Shown here one piece after another: positions 49,028-57,574 of a stretch of DNA of 64,000 bases. The notes under the pieces were generated by a model, which saw only the letters and a program-made list of their open reading frames with translations, did not search any database and was not told the DNA's origin. The stretch comes from Jeotgalibacillus alimentarius (GTDB lineage Bacteria > Bacillota > Bacilli > Bacillales > Jeotgalibacillaceae), in NCBI RefSeq assembly GCF_000829445.1, contig NZ_JXRQ01000017.1, forward strand, positions 434,001-498,000, in the 5' to 3' direction. The stretch's first letter is position 1, and each line of letters starts with the position of its first letter. Position numbers and translations under genes: made by a program.

Positions 49028-50572
49028 ATGAATGAAGAGCAGCGACTTGCCAGTCAAGAGGCTACTCAGACATCTCATGGACAGAAAAAGGAAAAAGACT
49101 ACAGTCAATACTTCCAGACTGTCTACAGCCCGCCATCATTAAAAGATGCCAAAAGACGCGGTAAAGAAGATGTGAACTATCATGAAGATTTTAAAATAGA
49201 TGAAAAACTTCAGGGGATGGGTAATGGCAGGAAATTCTATATACGCACATACGGCTGTCAGATGAATGAGCATGATACTGAGGTTATGGCAGGAATCTTC
49301 CTCCAGCTTGGTTATGAAGCAACAGATACAACAGAAGATGCAGACGTCATTTTACTGAATACGTGCGCGATTCGTGAAAACGCTGAAAATAAAGTATTTG
49401 GTGAAATAGGTCATCTGAAACCGCTGAAACTTGAAAAGCCTGATTTACTGATCGGTGTTTGCGGATGTATGTCCCAGGAAGAATCAGTTGTTAATAAAAT
49501 ACTTAAAACCCACCCGCATATTGATATGATTTTCGGTACTCATAATATTCACAGACTCCCTAACATTCTGAATGAAGCATATATGAGTAAAGAAATGGTC
49601 ATTGAAGTATGGTCCAAGGAAGGAGACGTCATTGAAAACCTTCCTAAAGTAAGAAAAGGTACCATCAAGGGATGGGTTAATATCATGTACGGTTGTGATA
49701 AGTTCTGTACCTATTGTATTGTTCCATATACGAGAGGAAAAGAGCGCAGCAGGCGACCTGAAGATATTATTCAGGAAGTCAGACACCTCGCTGCACAGGG
49801 ATACCAGGAGATTACACTGCTTGGCCAGAACGTAAATGCGTATGGAAAAGATTTAAAGGATATGGATTACGGGCTTGGTCAGCTGATGGATGAACTCCGT
49901 AAAATTGATATTCCAAGAATCAGATTTACAACAAGTCACCCAAGAGACTTTGACGATTATCTGATTGAAGTACTTGCAAAAGGCGGGAATCTGGTTGAGC
50001 ATATCCATTTACCGGTGCAGCACGGGTCTTCAGAAGTTCTGAAATTAATGGCAAGAAAATATACACGGGAACAATTCCTGACGCTTGTAGCTAAAATCAG
50101 GAACGCGATTCCCGGTGCTGTATTAACGACTGACATTATTGTCGGCTTCCCGAATGAAACAGAAGCGCAATTTGAAGAAACATTATCACTTTATAAAGAA
50201 GTGGGTTTTGAAACGGCCTTTACTTATATTTATTCACCGCGTGAAGGTACACCTGCAGCGCGCATGAAAGATAATGTACCAATGGAAGTTAAAAAAGAGC
50301 GTTTGCAGCGATTGAATAATTTAGTAAATGAAATGTCTTTAAAAGCGATGAAAAATCTTGAAGGACAAACAATGGAAGTACTTGTAGAAGGGGAAAGCAG
50401 AAAAAACCCTGAAGTACTTTCCGGCTACACAAGAACGAGTAAACTTGTCAACTTCAAGGGTCCAAAGCGTATTGTCGGAAACAGAGTCATGGTGAAAATA
50501 ACAGATGCTAAAACCTGGAGCCTAAACGGTGAATTGGTCACAGCAGAAGAACCAGCAGGGGTGAATGTATAA
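49028..50572 (+). CDS. miaB: tRNA-2-methylthio-N6-dimethylallyladenosine synthase MiaB
   Basis: Radical-SAM methylthiotransferase acting at A37 of tRNAs. 514 residues: UPF0004 domain with cluster cysteines C77 ([11 protein letters not shown]), C113 ([10 protein letters not shown]) and one in GVCGCMS; the radical-SAM motif GCDKFCTYC (C223, C227, C230); and a C-terminal TRAM domain. I take ATG 49028 after GAAAGGGGA, matching the family N-terminus; the in-frame ATG at 48950 is only about 15 nt into the transcript and has no ribosome-binding site. Confidence 0.96.
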   Translation: MNEEQRLASQEATQTSHGQKKEKDYSQYFQTVYSPPSLKDAKRRGKEDVNYHEDFKIDEKLQGMGNGRKFYIRTYGCQMNEHDTEVMAGIFLQLGYEATDTTEDADVILLNTCAIRENAENKVFGEIGHLKPLKLEKPDLLIGVCGCMSQEESVVNKILKTHPHIDMIFGTHNIHRLPNILNEAYMSKEMVIEVWSKEGDVIENLPKVRKGTIKGWVNIMYGCDKFCTYCIVPYTRGKERSRRPEDIIQEVRHLAAQGYQEITLLGQNVNAYGKDLKDMDYGLGQLMDELRKIDIPRIRFTTSHPRDFDDYLIEVLAKGGNLVEHIHLPVQHGSSEVLKLMARKYTREQFLTLVAKIRNAIPGAVLTTDIIVGFPNETEAQFEETLSLYKEVGFETAFTYIYSPREGTPAARMKDNVPMEVKKERLQRLNNLVNEMSLKAMKNLEGQTMEVLVEGESRKNPEVLSGYTRTSKLVNFKGPKRIVGNRVMVKITDAKTWSLNGELVTAEEPAGVNV

Positions 50573-51006
50573 TGGAAAAGAAATATACAAAAAAAGAAAT
50601 TATCGCAAAAGCGAAAGATCTTGCACAAATGATTACAGAGACTGAAGAAGTGGATTTCTTTAAGCGTGCGGAAGCTCAGATTCAGGAAAACCAGAAAATC
50701 AGAGAGAAAATTGCAAGCTTAAGAAGTCTTCAGAAACAGGCAGTCAACTTTCAGCACTATGGTAAGCATGAAGCACTTAAGATGATCGAAGCAAAGATTG
50801 AAAAAGTTGAAAAAGAAATTGATGAGATTCCAATTGTTCAGGAATTTAAACAGTCACAGACTGAAGTGAATGATCTTCTGCAGATGGTCGCTAACACGGT
50901 ATCTAATACTGTAACCGATGAGATTATCCGACAGACTGGTGGAGATGTACTAAAAGGTGAAACAGGTGCCCAGGTTCAAAATGGTGCAGGCGGCAGCTGT
51001 TCATAA
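50572..51006 (+). CDS. ricA: RicA (YmcA), regulator of mRNA processing and development
   Basis: 144 residues of the YmcA/YlbF family, mostly helical. RicA forms a complex with RicF and RicT that guides RNase Y and affects sporulation, competence and biofilm. Family features: KKEIIAKAKDLAQMITETEEVDFFKRAEAQIQENQKIREKIASLRSLQKQAVNFQHYGK and a Gly-rich C-terminus with one cysteine (GGSCS), which may contribute to cluster binding. Its ATG shares one base with the miaB stop (TAATG). Confidence 0.93.
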   Translation: MEKKYTKKEIIAKAKDLAQMITETEEVDFFKRAEAQIQENQKIREKIASLRSLQKQAVNFQHYGKHEALKMIEAKIEKVEKEIDEIPIVQEFKQSQTEVNDLLQMVANTVSNTVTDEIIRQTGGDVLKGETGAQVQNGAGGSCS

Positions 51007-51013
51007 TAGTAAA

Positions 51014-51049
51014 TAGCGGCAGGGACATCAATTCTCTGCTGCTTTTTTT
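51014..51049 (+). terminator. Terminator after ricA
   Basis: AGCGGCAGGGA and TCTCTGCTGCT pair with G-U pairs, followed by seven Ts. It ends the miaB-ricA operon and marks the left edge of the accessory insertion. Confidence 0.85.
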
Positions 51050-51067
51050 GATTATTTGTTCAGAAAA

Positions 51068-51096
51068 TTGACAATGATCATAATATTTGATAAAAA
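51068..51096 (+). promoter_or_regulatory. Probable sigma-A promoter of the aldehyde dehydrogenase gene
   Basis: TTGACA (51068-51073), 17 bp, TAAAAA (51091-51096). A small hairpin ATGGCTT/AAGCCAT follows at 51103-51121, then the cre site. Confidence 0.6.
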
Positions 51097-51137
51097 TGAG
51101 ATATGGCTTAAAGAAAGCCATTATTTTAACTGTAAAA

Positions 51138-51152
51138 ATGTAAGCGATTACA
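51138..51152. promoter_or_regulatory. Consensus cre site (CcpA) before the aldehyde dehydrogenase
   Basis: ATGTAAGCGATTACA fits the cre consensus WTGNAANCGNWNNCW at all defined positions and is nearly symmetric. It lies downstream of the promoter, where CcpA normally acts as a roadblock, so the gene is likely repressed on preferred sugars. Confidence 0.8.
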
Positions 51153-51212
51153 AAAAAGGAGGGCAGCGGTTTTTCATTAGTGAAGAAAGCTGAAAAAACA
51201 GGGGGAATAATC

Positions 51213-52733
51213 ATGACATATGCAAATCCGAATACTGATGGTTCATTAGTAAACTTTAAAGATAAATATGAGAATTACATAGGAGGGGAGTGGGTTGCTC
51301 CGGTTAAGGGGCAGTATTTTGAAAATCCATCTCCTGTAGACGGGAAAGTTTTCTGTCAGGTGGCAAGGTCAACTGAAGAAGATATTGAAAAAGCGCTGGA
51401 TGCTGCACATTCTGCTAAAGATGCATGGGGTAAAACTTCAGTTACTGAAAGATCAGTCATCTTAAATAAAATTGCTGATCGTATGGAAGAAAACCTTGAG
51501 ATGCTTGCAGTAGCTGAAACGTGGGAAAATGGTAAAGCCGTTCGGGAAACGCTTAATGCCGATCTACCTCTCGCGATTGATCACTTCAGATATTTTGCAG
51601 GTGTCATTCGTGCGCAGGAGGGTACGCTTGGTGAGATTGATCATGATACTGTGGCATATCACTTTCATGAGCCGCTTGGGGTAGTAGGTCAGATTATTCC
51701 ATGGAACTTCCCGCTTCTAATGGCAGTATGGAAACTTGCTCCAGCACTTGCTGCAGGTAACTGTGTAGTGTTAAAACCAGCTGAACAAACGCCATCATCT
51801 ATTCTGGTATTGATGGAACTTGTAGGAGATCTTCTTCCTAAGGGTGTTGTAAATATCGTAAATGGATTTGGGCTTGAAGCAGGTAAACCGCTGGCTTCAA
51901 GTAAACGTATTGCAAAGATTGCATTTACAGGTGAAACGACTACCGGCAGAATGATTATGGAATATGCTTCACAGAACCTGATTCCTGTAACGCTTGAACT
52001 TGGCGGTAAATCACCAAACATTTTCTTTAAGGATATTATGGATCAGGATGATGAATTCGTTGACAAGGCAGTTGAAGGATTACTCATGTTTGCTTTGAAC
52101 CAGGGTGAAGTTTGTACATGTCCTTCGAGGGCGCTGGTTCATGAAGATATTTATGATGCATTTATGGAAAGAGTAGTAAAGAGAGTTAAAGAAATTAATA
52201 CCGGTAACCCACTCGACCCTAATACAATGATGGGCGCACAGGCTTCAACAGAACAGATGGAAAAAATTCAGTCATATCTTCAAATCGGTAAAGATGAAGG
52301 GGCTGAACTGGTCACTGGAGGAGATATTAATAAAAAAGAAGGAGAATTTGCTGAAGGGTATTATATTCAGCCGACAATCTTCAAAGGGACAAATGATATG
52401 AGAATCTTCCAGGAAGAAATTTTTGGACCTGTTCTATCTGTAACAACATTTAAAGACGATGAAGAAGCGATGAGAATTGCGAATGATACGCTTTACGGTC
52501 TGGGTGCAGGCATCTGGACGCGTAATGTAAATACAGCCTACAGATTCGGCAGAGGCATCCAGGCAGGACGTGTGTGGACAAACTGTTACCACCAATATCC
52601 TGCGCACGCTGCATTTGGCGGTTATAAAATGTCAGGTATCGGCCGTGAAAATCATAAAATGATGCTTGATCATTATCAGCAGACAAAAAATATGCTTGTC
52701 AGCTACAGCCCGAAAAAACTAGGATTCTTTTAA
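51213..52733 (+). CDS. NAD-dependent aldehyde dehydrogenase, ExaC/AldB/AcoD type
   Basis: 506-residue aldehyde dehydrogenase close to the acetaldehyde dehydrogenase II (ExaC/AcoD/AldB) group. It shares the long motifs [38 protein letters not shown] and [13 protein letters not shown], and ends LGFF. Catalytic cysteine C301 lies in [10 protein letters not shown]; the general-base glutamate is in [16 protein letters not shown] precedes ATG 51213. Likely oxidises acetaldehyde or similar short aldehydes. It is not part of this locus in B. subtilis, and the cre site points to carbon-source control. Confidence 0.93.
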   Translation: MTYANPNTDGSLVNFKDKYENYIGGEWVAPVKGQYFENPSPVDGKVFCQVARSTEEDIEKALDAAHSAKDAWGKTSVTERSVILNKIADRMEENLEMLAVAETWENGKAVRETLNADLPLAIDHFRYFAGVIRAQEGTLGEIDHDTVAYHFHEPLGVVGQIIPWNFPLLMAVWKLAPALAAGNCVVLKPAEQTPSSILVLMELVGDLLPKGVVNIVNGFGLEAGKPLASSKRIAKIAFTGETTTGRMIMEYASQNLIPVTLELGGKSPNIFFKDIMDQDDEFVDKAVEGLLMFALNQGEVCTCPSRALVHEDIYDAFMERVVKRVKEINTGNPLDPNTMMGAQASTEQMEKIQSYLQIGKDEGAELVTGGDINKKEGEFAEGYYIQPTIFKGTNDMRIFQEEIFGPVLSVTTFKDDEEAMRIANDTLYGLGAGIWTRNVNTAYRFGRGIQAGRVWTNCYHQYPAHAAFGGYKMSGIGRENHKMMLDHYQQTKNMLVSYSPKKLGFF

Positions 52734-52740
52734 AATTGGT

Positions 52741-52774
52741 AGCCGGGATCACTCAAAAGTGGTCCCGGCTTTTA
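52741..52774 (+). terminator. Terminator after the aldehyde dehydrogenase
   Basis: AGCCGGGATCACT and AGTGGTCCCGGCT pair (one G-U), loop CAAA, followed by Ts. Confidence 0.9.
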
Positions 52775-52815
52775 TAATGATATTTAATTTAACAACCCTT
52801 AAGCGGCTTACGATA

Positions 52816-52840
52816 GTTTAAAGAAACACCAGCAGGGTAA
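52816..52840 (+). promoter_or_regulatory. Near-consensus sigma-B promoter
   Basis: GTTTAA (52816-52821), 13 bp, GGGTAA (52835-52840) match the sigma-B pattern GTTTAA-N13/14-GGGWAW. It lies 33 bp before the 114-residue gene, which is therefore a predicted general-stress gene. Confidence 0.75.
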
Positions 52841-52872
52841 TAATGGGTAAATCGAATATTAGGAGGATTCAT

Positions 52873-53217
52873 ATGGAACATCACTTACAGGCATATTTTA
52901 AAACAGAAAGCGATGCGGAATCAGCTCTGGCATCCCTGCAAAGGTGTCCAATCAGAGATCCAAGAATTGATGCTATACCTGATACAGATCGCAACCCATT
53001 CCTTTTACCAGCTCTAAGCTTCAGCTCAAGCTCAGCACCTCAAACTGGAGTAATAACTGATCGTGACGTAATTAGCGAAGCGGACTCCTCTGAGACTTTT
53101 CATTACTTAATCGAGTTTTATGTAAATGAAAGTGACAGAGAAGAAGTGTTATCAGTTTTAAGCAAAACAGAAGCTCACTTAGACAAAGAAGCATATGAAA
53201 AAATTATAAATAATTAA
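52873..53217 (+). CDS. Unrecognised 114-residue protein, predicted general-stress gene
   Basis: I do not recognise this protein. AGGAGG lies six bases before ATG 52873. The N-terminal part (HHLQAYFKTESDAESALASLQ) looks like a beta strand and helix of a small alpha/beta module, reminiscent of general-stress proteins of the GsiB/YflT-like small classes, but the match is too loose to name. A Ser/Pro-rich middle (FLLPALSFSSSSAP) is followed by a second strand-helix unit (FHYLIEFYVNESDREEVLSVLSK), suggesting a ferredoxin-like repeat. It lacks signal or membrane segments. Its stop codon begins a 40-bp palindrome shared with the convergent regulator. Confidence 0.8.
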   Translation: MEHHLQAYFKTESDAESALASLQRCPIRDPRIDAIPDTDRNPFLLPALSFSSSSAPQTGVITDRDVISEADSSETFHYLIEFYVNESDREEVLSVLSKTEAHLDKEAYEKIINN

Positions 53218-53256
53218 GTAAAGCTCCAATAACAACGTTGTTATTGGAGCTTTACT
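53217..53256. repeat. 40-bp perfect palindrome joining two convergent stop codons
   Basis: Twenty-base arms are exactly complementary around the centre 53236/53237. The palindrome starts at the last base of the upstream gene's stop and runs into the last four codons and stop of the LacI-type gene. The core AATAACAACGTTGTTATT (53228-53245) is identical to the core of the palindrome at 54261-54286. It can serve as a bidirectional terminator hairpin and as a third operator. Confidence 0.85.
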
Positions 53257-54173
53257 GTGTAATTGAGCATGAATCCGGGAGACAGGTTTACATAATTATT
53301 TTCCTGTTGATTTAGAAAGTTGTACACTTCATTTGCTGTTCTCTCAGCCAGTTTATGAATATGCAAACCGAAAAGTGAAACAGGGGAGGTGGAATTCATC
53401 AGCTCATCATACCCCACAATAGACAAATCTTCAGGTACTTTAAGTCCGAGTGCGTTTGTAACTAGAAGATTTAGTTCAGCAATTTTTCCTGACGTGCATA
53501 CAACCGCATCCGGCATCATATGATCGAGTATAGATCTCATAGATGAGAAGAACTCATCTGTGTTGTAGCTGATGCGCTGATGATGTATAGAAAGCGTCTG
53601 ATTGCCGGATTTTGATGCGACGTTTTTTAATTCACGGTATAGCCAGTCTGAATCAGAATACTCACTTACAACCAGTACAGTCTGATGTCCGGTTTTGAAT
53701 AAGAGGTTAGCTGCTTTTGCAGCTGCTTCTTTTTTTAATGAGTGATGGTTTGACTCCCCATTATATTTGAAAGCATGGATATTACATTCAATTCCACTGA
53801 AATGCATTTCATGTTGATCGATAGTAATGACCGCTGCTGCTTTTAACCGGGTGAACAACTCTTTAGCATCATCAAAACCTGATGCTGAAATACACGGAAG
53901 AAATCCTCTGTTTTTCAGCTGACGACTGATTTCCTGACTATATTCAGCATATTCCGGTCTGCTGATATCCGGACAATAGATCCCTACTGAATTAGATTTA
54001 CCGGTAGCAAGAATCTTAGCAGCCGTATTAACTTCGTAGCCCATTTCCCTGGCGATGCTAATGATCATCTGTTTTGTTGGTTCTTTGACAAGCGGACTAT
54101 CATTCAAAGCTTTAGAAACAGTTGAGAAACTGACGTTAGCCGCTTTTGCAATATCTTTTATAGTGACTGTCAC
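53241..54173 (-). CDS. LacI-family transcriptional regulator
   Basis: 310-residue repressor. N-terminal HTH and hinge (TIKDIAKAANVSFSTVSKALNDSPLVKEPTKQMIISIAREMGYEVN), then a periplasmic-binding-type effector domain (SVGIYCPDISRPEYAEYSQEISRQLKNRGF; MPDAVVCTSGKIAELNLL; VPEDLSIVGYDELMNSTSPV). It starts with GTG at 54171-54173 behind GGGGTGGTG. The effector is unknown. Three perfect palindromes with ACGT centres lie around it. Neighbours suggest aldehyde dehydrogenase, the small stress gene, itself and possibly cotE as targets. Not part of this locus in B. subtilis. Confidence 0.92.
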   Translation of the reverse strand: MTVTIKDIAKAANVSFSTVSKALNDSPLVKEPTKQMIISIAREMGYEVNTAAKILATGKSNSVGIYCPDISRPEYAEYSQEISRQLKNRGFLPCISASGFDDAKELFTRLKAAAVITIDQHEMHFSGIECNIHAFKYNGESNHHSLKKEAAAKAANLLFKTGHQTVLVVSEYSDSDWLYRELKNVASKSGNQTLSIHHQRISYNTDEFFSSMRSILDHMMPDAVVCTSGKIAELNLLVTNALGLKVPEDLSIVGYDELMNSTSPVSLFGLHIHKLAERTANEVYNFLNQQENNYVNLSPGFMLNYTVKLQ

Positions 54174-54190
54174 TATAACACCACCCCTAA

Positions 54191-54208
54191 AATAATAACG
54201 TTATTATT
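54191..54208. promoter_or_regulatory. Palindromic operator on the LacI-type gene's own promoter
   Basis: AATAATAACGTTATTATT is a perfect 18-bp palindrome. On the minus strand it lies just downstream of the -10, over the expected transcript start, the standard site for autorepression. It differs from the other two cores by one symmetric base pair in each half. Confidence 0.75.
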
Positions 54209-54214
54209 AATTTC

Positions 54215-54243
54215 ATTATACAAGTAAAAGGGGTGAACAACAA
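54215..54243 (-). promoter_or_regulatory. Sigma-A promoter of the LacI-type gene
   Basis: On the minus strand TTGTTG (54243-54238), 17 bp, TATAAT (54220-54215). It lies between the two palindromes at 54191-54208 and 54261-54286. Confidence 0.8.
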
Positions 54244-54260
54244 TCAGCATAAAATTAAAG

Positions 54261-54286
54261 TATAAATAACAACGTTGTTATTTATA
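54261..54286. promoter_or_regulatory. 26-bp perfect palindromic operator between the LacI-type gene and cotE
   Basis: Thirteen-base arms around the centre 54273/54274, with core AATAACAACGTTGTTATT identical to the palindrome at 53217-53256. It is upstream of the lacI-type -35 and 17 bp before the -35 of the cotE sporulation promoter. It may support looping with 54191-54208 or act on cotE. Confidence 0.75.
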
Positions 54287-54303
54287 TGAATCCGGGTGAT
54301 TGA

Positions 54304-54332
54304 CACATGTTTTTAGGTGTGTGCATAAGATA
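54304..54332 (+). promoter_or_regulatory. Sigma-K-like (possibly sigma-E) promoter of cotE
   Basis: CACA (54304-54307), 16 bp, CATAAGATA (54324-54332) fits the sigma-K pattern mACm-N16-CATAnnnTA exactly in the -10. CotE is made in the mother cell from sigma-E and sigma-K promoters in B. subtilis, so this is the expected class. Confidence 0.65.
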
Positions 54333-54359
54333 AGTGAGAAACGAAAGGAGGCCGCTTTT

Positions 54360-54887
54360 GTGACTGAATATCGTGAAATTATTACGAAGTCTGTAGTGGC
54401 AAAGGGAAGAAAGTATGTGAAAGCAAAGCATATCGTACAGCCGCCTCATAAGCCTTCGAGTATTCTTGGGTGCTGGATTATCAACCATAAATATGCGGCT
54501 AAAAAATCCGGGGATAAAGTAGAGGTGAAAGGGTCATATGAGTTAAACGTCTGGTATTCACATCATCACAATACGAAAACTTCAGTCATTATTGAAAGTG
54601 TGACCTATCAGGATGATATCAGTCTCAGGTATCGCGATAAGGACATAAGAGATGACCATGAAGTAATTGCGAGAGTACTTCAGCAGCCTAATTGTCTTGA
54701 AGCTGAGATTGATGAGCACGGGCAGCATATTATCGTCCATGCTGAACGTGAGATTGCAGCTGAATGTGTGGGAGAGACAAAAGTATGCGTTGCTTTCAGC
54801 AGAGATCAGCTCGATGATGATTGGGATGACTATGAAATCGATGAAGGGCTCGAACATATTAATACGAAAGTTTACGGTAATGAATAG
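54360..54887 (+). CDS. cotE: Outer spore coat morphogenetic protein CotE
   Basis: Mother-cell protein that organises the outer spore coat. 175 residues with family stretches [52 protein letters not shown]...[19 protein letters not shown] and an acidic tail ([20 protein letters not shown]). I take GTG 54360, seven bases after AAAGGAGG, matching the family N-terminus; the longer reading from 54300 would start upstream of the promoter -35. In B. subtilis ricA and cotE are adjacent; here three genes separate them. Confidence 0.95.
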   Translation: MTEYREIITKSVVAKGRKYVKAKHIVQPPHKPSSILGCWIINHKYAAKKSGDKVEVKGSYELNVWYSHHHNTKTSVIIESVTYQDDISLRYRDKDIRDDHEVIARVLQQPNCLEAEIDEHGQHIIVHAEREIAAECVGETKVCVAFSRDQLDDDWDDYEIDEGLEHINTKVYGNE

Positions 54888-54888
54888 G

Positions 54889-54914
54889 ACACTGTCTCCG
54901 GGCAGTGTTTTTTT
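54889..54914 (+). terminator. Terminator after cotE
   Basis: ACACTG/CAGTGT stem with an 8-base loop and a T-run. Confidence 0.8.
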
Positions 54915-54967
54915 AATTTTCCAGCTGGTTTTCTCTGACTGTAATTGAAGTGAAAAGAATGGATTTG

Positions 54968-54976
54968 TGCTATACT
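54968..54976 (+). promoter_or_regulatory. Extended -10 promoter of mutS
   Basis: TGCTATACT is an extended -10 (TG-N-TATACT); the -35 region (AGTGAA) is weak. It lies about 37 bp before mutS. Confidence 0.6.
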
Positions 54977-55012
54977 TTCTCCTATAAAAAGTTATGAACG
55001 GAGAGAACAGTT

Positions 55013-57559
55013 TTGACGAAGTATACACCTATGATGCAACAGTATTTAAGAATTAAAGCAGAGGTGCCTGATGCTTTTTTGTTCTTCAGGCTTGGTGATT
55101 TTTATGAAATGTTCTTCGAGGATGCCTTAAAAGCATCTAAAGAGCTTGAAATTACTCTGACAGCAAGAGGCGGGGGACCGGAGGAAAAAATTCCGATGTG
55201 CGGTGTGCCTTACCATTCAGCCGCTGCATACATAGAAAAGCTTGTTGAAAGGGGTTATAAAGTTGCTTTATGTGAGCAGACTGAAGATCCCAAACAGGCT
55301 AAGGGCGTTGTGAAACGGGAAATTGTTCAAATGATTACACCCGGCACAGCGGTCAATGCAATAGAGGAAAAAGAGAATCATTTTCTCGGAGCAGCGGTTG
55401 AATGTCCGGACGGGCGTTACAGTATTGCTTATCTTGACTTGTCTACAGGAGAGTCTAAAGCGGCAGTAGTAGCGGGTGAAGACCTGTTGATTCAGGAGAT
55501 GGCATTGATCAAGGCGAAAGAATTAATTTTCCCTTCGACAGTCAGCGATTCATTCATCAAAACGTTCAAAGATCGTGGACATACAGCAATTTCTAAAGTG
55601 AGTGCAGAGGCTCTGAACTTTGACGAATCCCTTCTTGAGAATCTGCAGGGTCAGGATATAAAAGAAGGGATCAGTCTGCTTCTTCATTACACGACAGATA
55701 CACAAAAAAGGTCATTAGATCACCTGCAGCTGACGGAACCGTATGAAGTCAGTTCTTACCTTCAAATTGATCCAAATTCCAAGCGTAATCTCGAGTTGAC
55801 TGAGAACAGCAGAAGCGGTGCAAAAAAAGGGTCTCTGGTCTGGCTGCTTGATGAAACTGTAACAGCAATGGGCAGCAGGCAGCTGAAATCATGGGTTGAG
55901 CGGCCTCTTATTAACCGGAGTGAAATTTATGAAAGACTGTCGCTGGTTGAAAGTCTGAAACATCATTTCTTTGAAAGAGAATCACTCAGGGAACAGCTGC
56001 AACATGTGTATGATCTTGAGAGACTTGCCGGCAGGGTTTCATTCGGCTCAGTCAGTCCAAGAGATCTTCTGCAGCTGAAAAGATCGCTTCAACAGGTGCC
56101 ATTTATAAAAGATAAGCTGCGGGAAATACCAGACGCGGGATTAAATAAGCGGGGAGAAGCAATGGATGCCTGCGTTGATATTGCAGATCTGCTGCATGCG
56201 TCCATTGATGAGCAGGCACCGATTACAATTAAAGACGGAAATTTTATTAAAGACGGTTATTCTGCTGAACTTGATGAATATAAAGATGCAAGTAGAAACG
56301 GGAAAAAGTGGATTGCTGAACTGGAGCAGAAAGAAAAAGCGCTGACAGGCATCAAATCGCTTAAAATCGGTTATAACAGGATATTTGGCTATTATATCGA
56401 AGTGACAAAAGCGAACCTTACTGCTTTAGATGATGATCGCTATGAGAGACGGCAGACACTCGCGAACGCGGAACGCTTTATAACACCTGAGCTGAAAGAA
56501 AAAGAGACGCTTATTTTACAGGCGGAGGAAAAGTCAGTTGAACTTGAGCATCGTATTTTTCAAACAGTCAGGGATCTGGTGAAAAAAGAAATTCCGCGTA
56601 TCCAGAAGCTTGCAAAAGATATTAGTGAAATTGATGTGCTGCAGGCGTTTGCTTATGTGAGTGAAAAGAGACATTATACAAAACCTGTATTTTCAGACCA
56701 TCAATTACTCAATATTCATGAAGGAAGGCATCCGGTTATTGAAAAAGTAATGGATATCAATGAATATGTGCCTAATTCATGTGTGATGGATGAATCGCGT
56801 TCCATGCTGCTGATTACGGGGCCGAATATGTCCGGGAAAAGCACCTATATGCGTCAGGTGGCACTGATTGCCGTGATGGCGCAGATCGGCTGTTTCGTAC
56901 CGGCTGATCGTGCGGAGCTTCCTGTTTTTGATAGAATCTTTACGAGAATAGGGGCTGCGGATGATCTTGTAAGCGGACAAAGTACGTTTATGGTCGAAAT
57001 GCTTGAAGCGAAACATGCGCTTGATCATGCAACCAAAAACAGTCTGATCTTATTTGATGAGATTGGACGGGGAACCTCGACTTACGACGGGATGTCACTT
57101 GCGCAGGCAATTATTGAATATGTACATGATTCAATTGGAGCTAAAACGCTTTTCTCCACGCATTATCATGAGCTGGTTGAACTGTCATCAAAGCTTGATA
57201 AATTAAAAAATGTTCATGTTGCAGCTGCTGAACAGGATGGAAAAGTGATTTTTCTTCATAAAGTGAAAGAAGGACCCGCTGATAAAAGTTACGGTATTCA
57301 TGTAGCTGAACTGGCTGAACTTCCACATACATTGATTCAGCGTGCGAATGAACTGCTATCAGAATTCGAAGCTGAAAAGCACCATGCAGATGAAGGGCAG
57401 CTAACACTGTTTGAACTGCCCGAAAAGTCCAATCAGGATGACAGAAAAATACTGAAAGACATTCAGAAAATTAATGTACTTGAAATGACACCTATGGAAG
57501 CAATGAATGAACTTTATAAGCTTCAGAAAAAAGCGGGAAAACTGTTAGCAAAATCATAA
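55013..57559 (+). CDS. mutS: DNA mismatch repair protein MutS
   Basis: Recognises mismatches and starts repair. 848 residues, with the mismatch-binding motif FFRLGDFYEMFFEDA near the N-terminus (conserved FxE as FYEMF), a connector and lever/clamp region, and the ATPase domain with Walker A GPNMSGKST (about 602-610), DEIGRGTSTYDG and STHYHEL. Starts with TTG 55013 behind GGAGAG. The C-terminal QLTLFEL peptide resembles a sliding-clamp-binding motif. Co-transcribed with mutL, 15 bp downstream. Confidence 0.98.
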   Translation: MTKYTPMMQQYLRIKAEVPDAFLFFRLGDFYEMFFEDALKASKELEITLTARGGGPEEKIPMCGVPYHSAAAYIEKLVERGYKVALCEQTEDPKQAKGVVKREIVQMITPGTAVNAIEEKENHFLGAAVECPDGRYSIAYLDLSTGESKAAVVAGEDLLIQEMALIKAKELIFPSTVSDSFIKTFKDRGHTAISKVSAEALNFDESLLENLQGQDIKEGISLLLHYTTDTQKRSLDHLQLTEPYEVSSYLQIDPNSKRNLELTENSRSGAKKGSLVWLLDETVTAMGSRQLKSWVERPLINRSEIYERLSLVESLKHHFFERESLREQLQHVYDLERLAGRVSFGSVSPRDLLQLKRSLQQVPFIKDKLREIPDAGLNKRGEAMDACVDIADLLHASIDEQAPITIKDGNFIKDGYSAELDEYKDASRNGKKWIAELEQKEKALTGIKSLKIGYNRIFGYYIEVTKANLTALDDDRYERRQTLANAERFITPELKEKETLILQAEEKSVELEHRIFQTVRDLVKKEIPRIQKLAKDISEIDVLQAFAYVSEKRHYTKPVFSDHQLLNIHEGRHPVIEKVMDINEYVPNSCVMDESRSMLLITGPNMSGKSTYMRQVALIAVMAQIGCFVPADRAELPVFDRIFTRIGAADDLVSGQSTFMVEMLEAKHALDHATKNSLILFDEIGRGTSTYDGMSLAQAIIEYVHDSIGAKTLFSTHYHELVELSSKLDKLKNVHVAAAEQDGKVIFLHKVKEGPADKSYGIHVAELAELPHTLIQRANELLSEFEAEKHHADEGQLTLFELPEKSNQDDRKILKDIQKINVLEMTPMEAMNELYKLQKKAGKLLAKS

Positions 57560-57574
57560 AAGGAGGGGCAGACC

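Noticed and set aside
54582-55028. 148-codon open frame on the minus strand across cotE and the mutS start
   Set aside because: It lies antisense to the well-supported cotE and its terminator, begins inside mutS, and its composition (Phe/Ile/Ser-rich) is that of a shadow frame.
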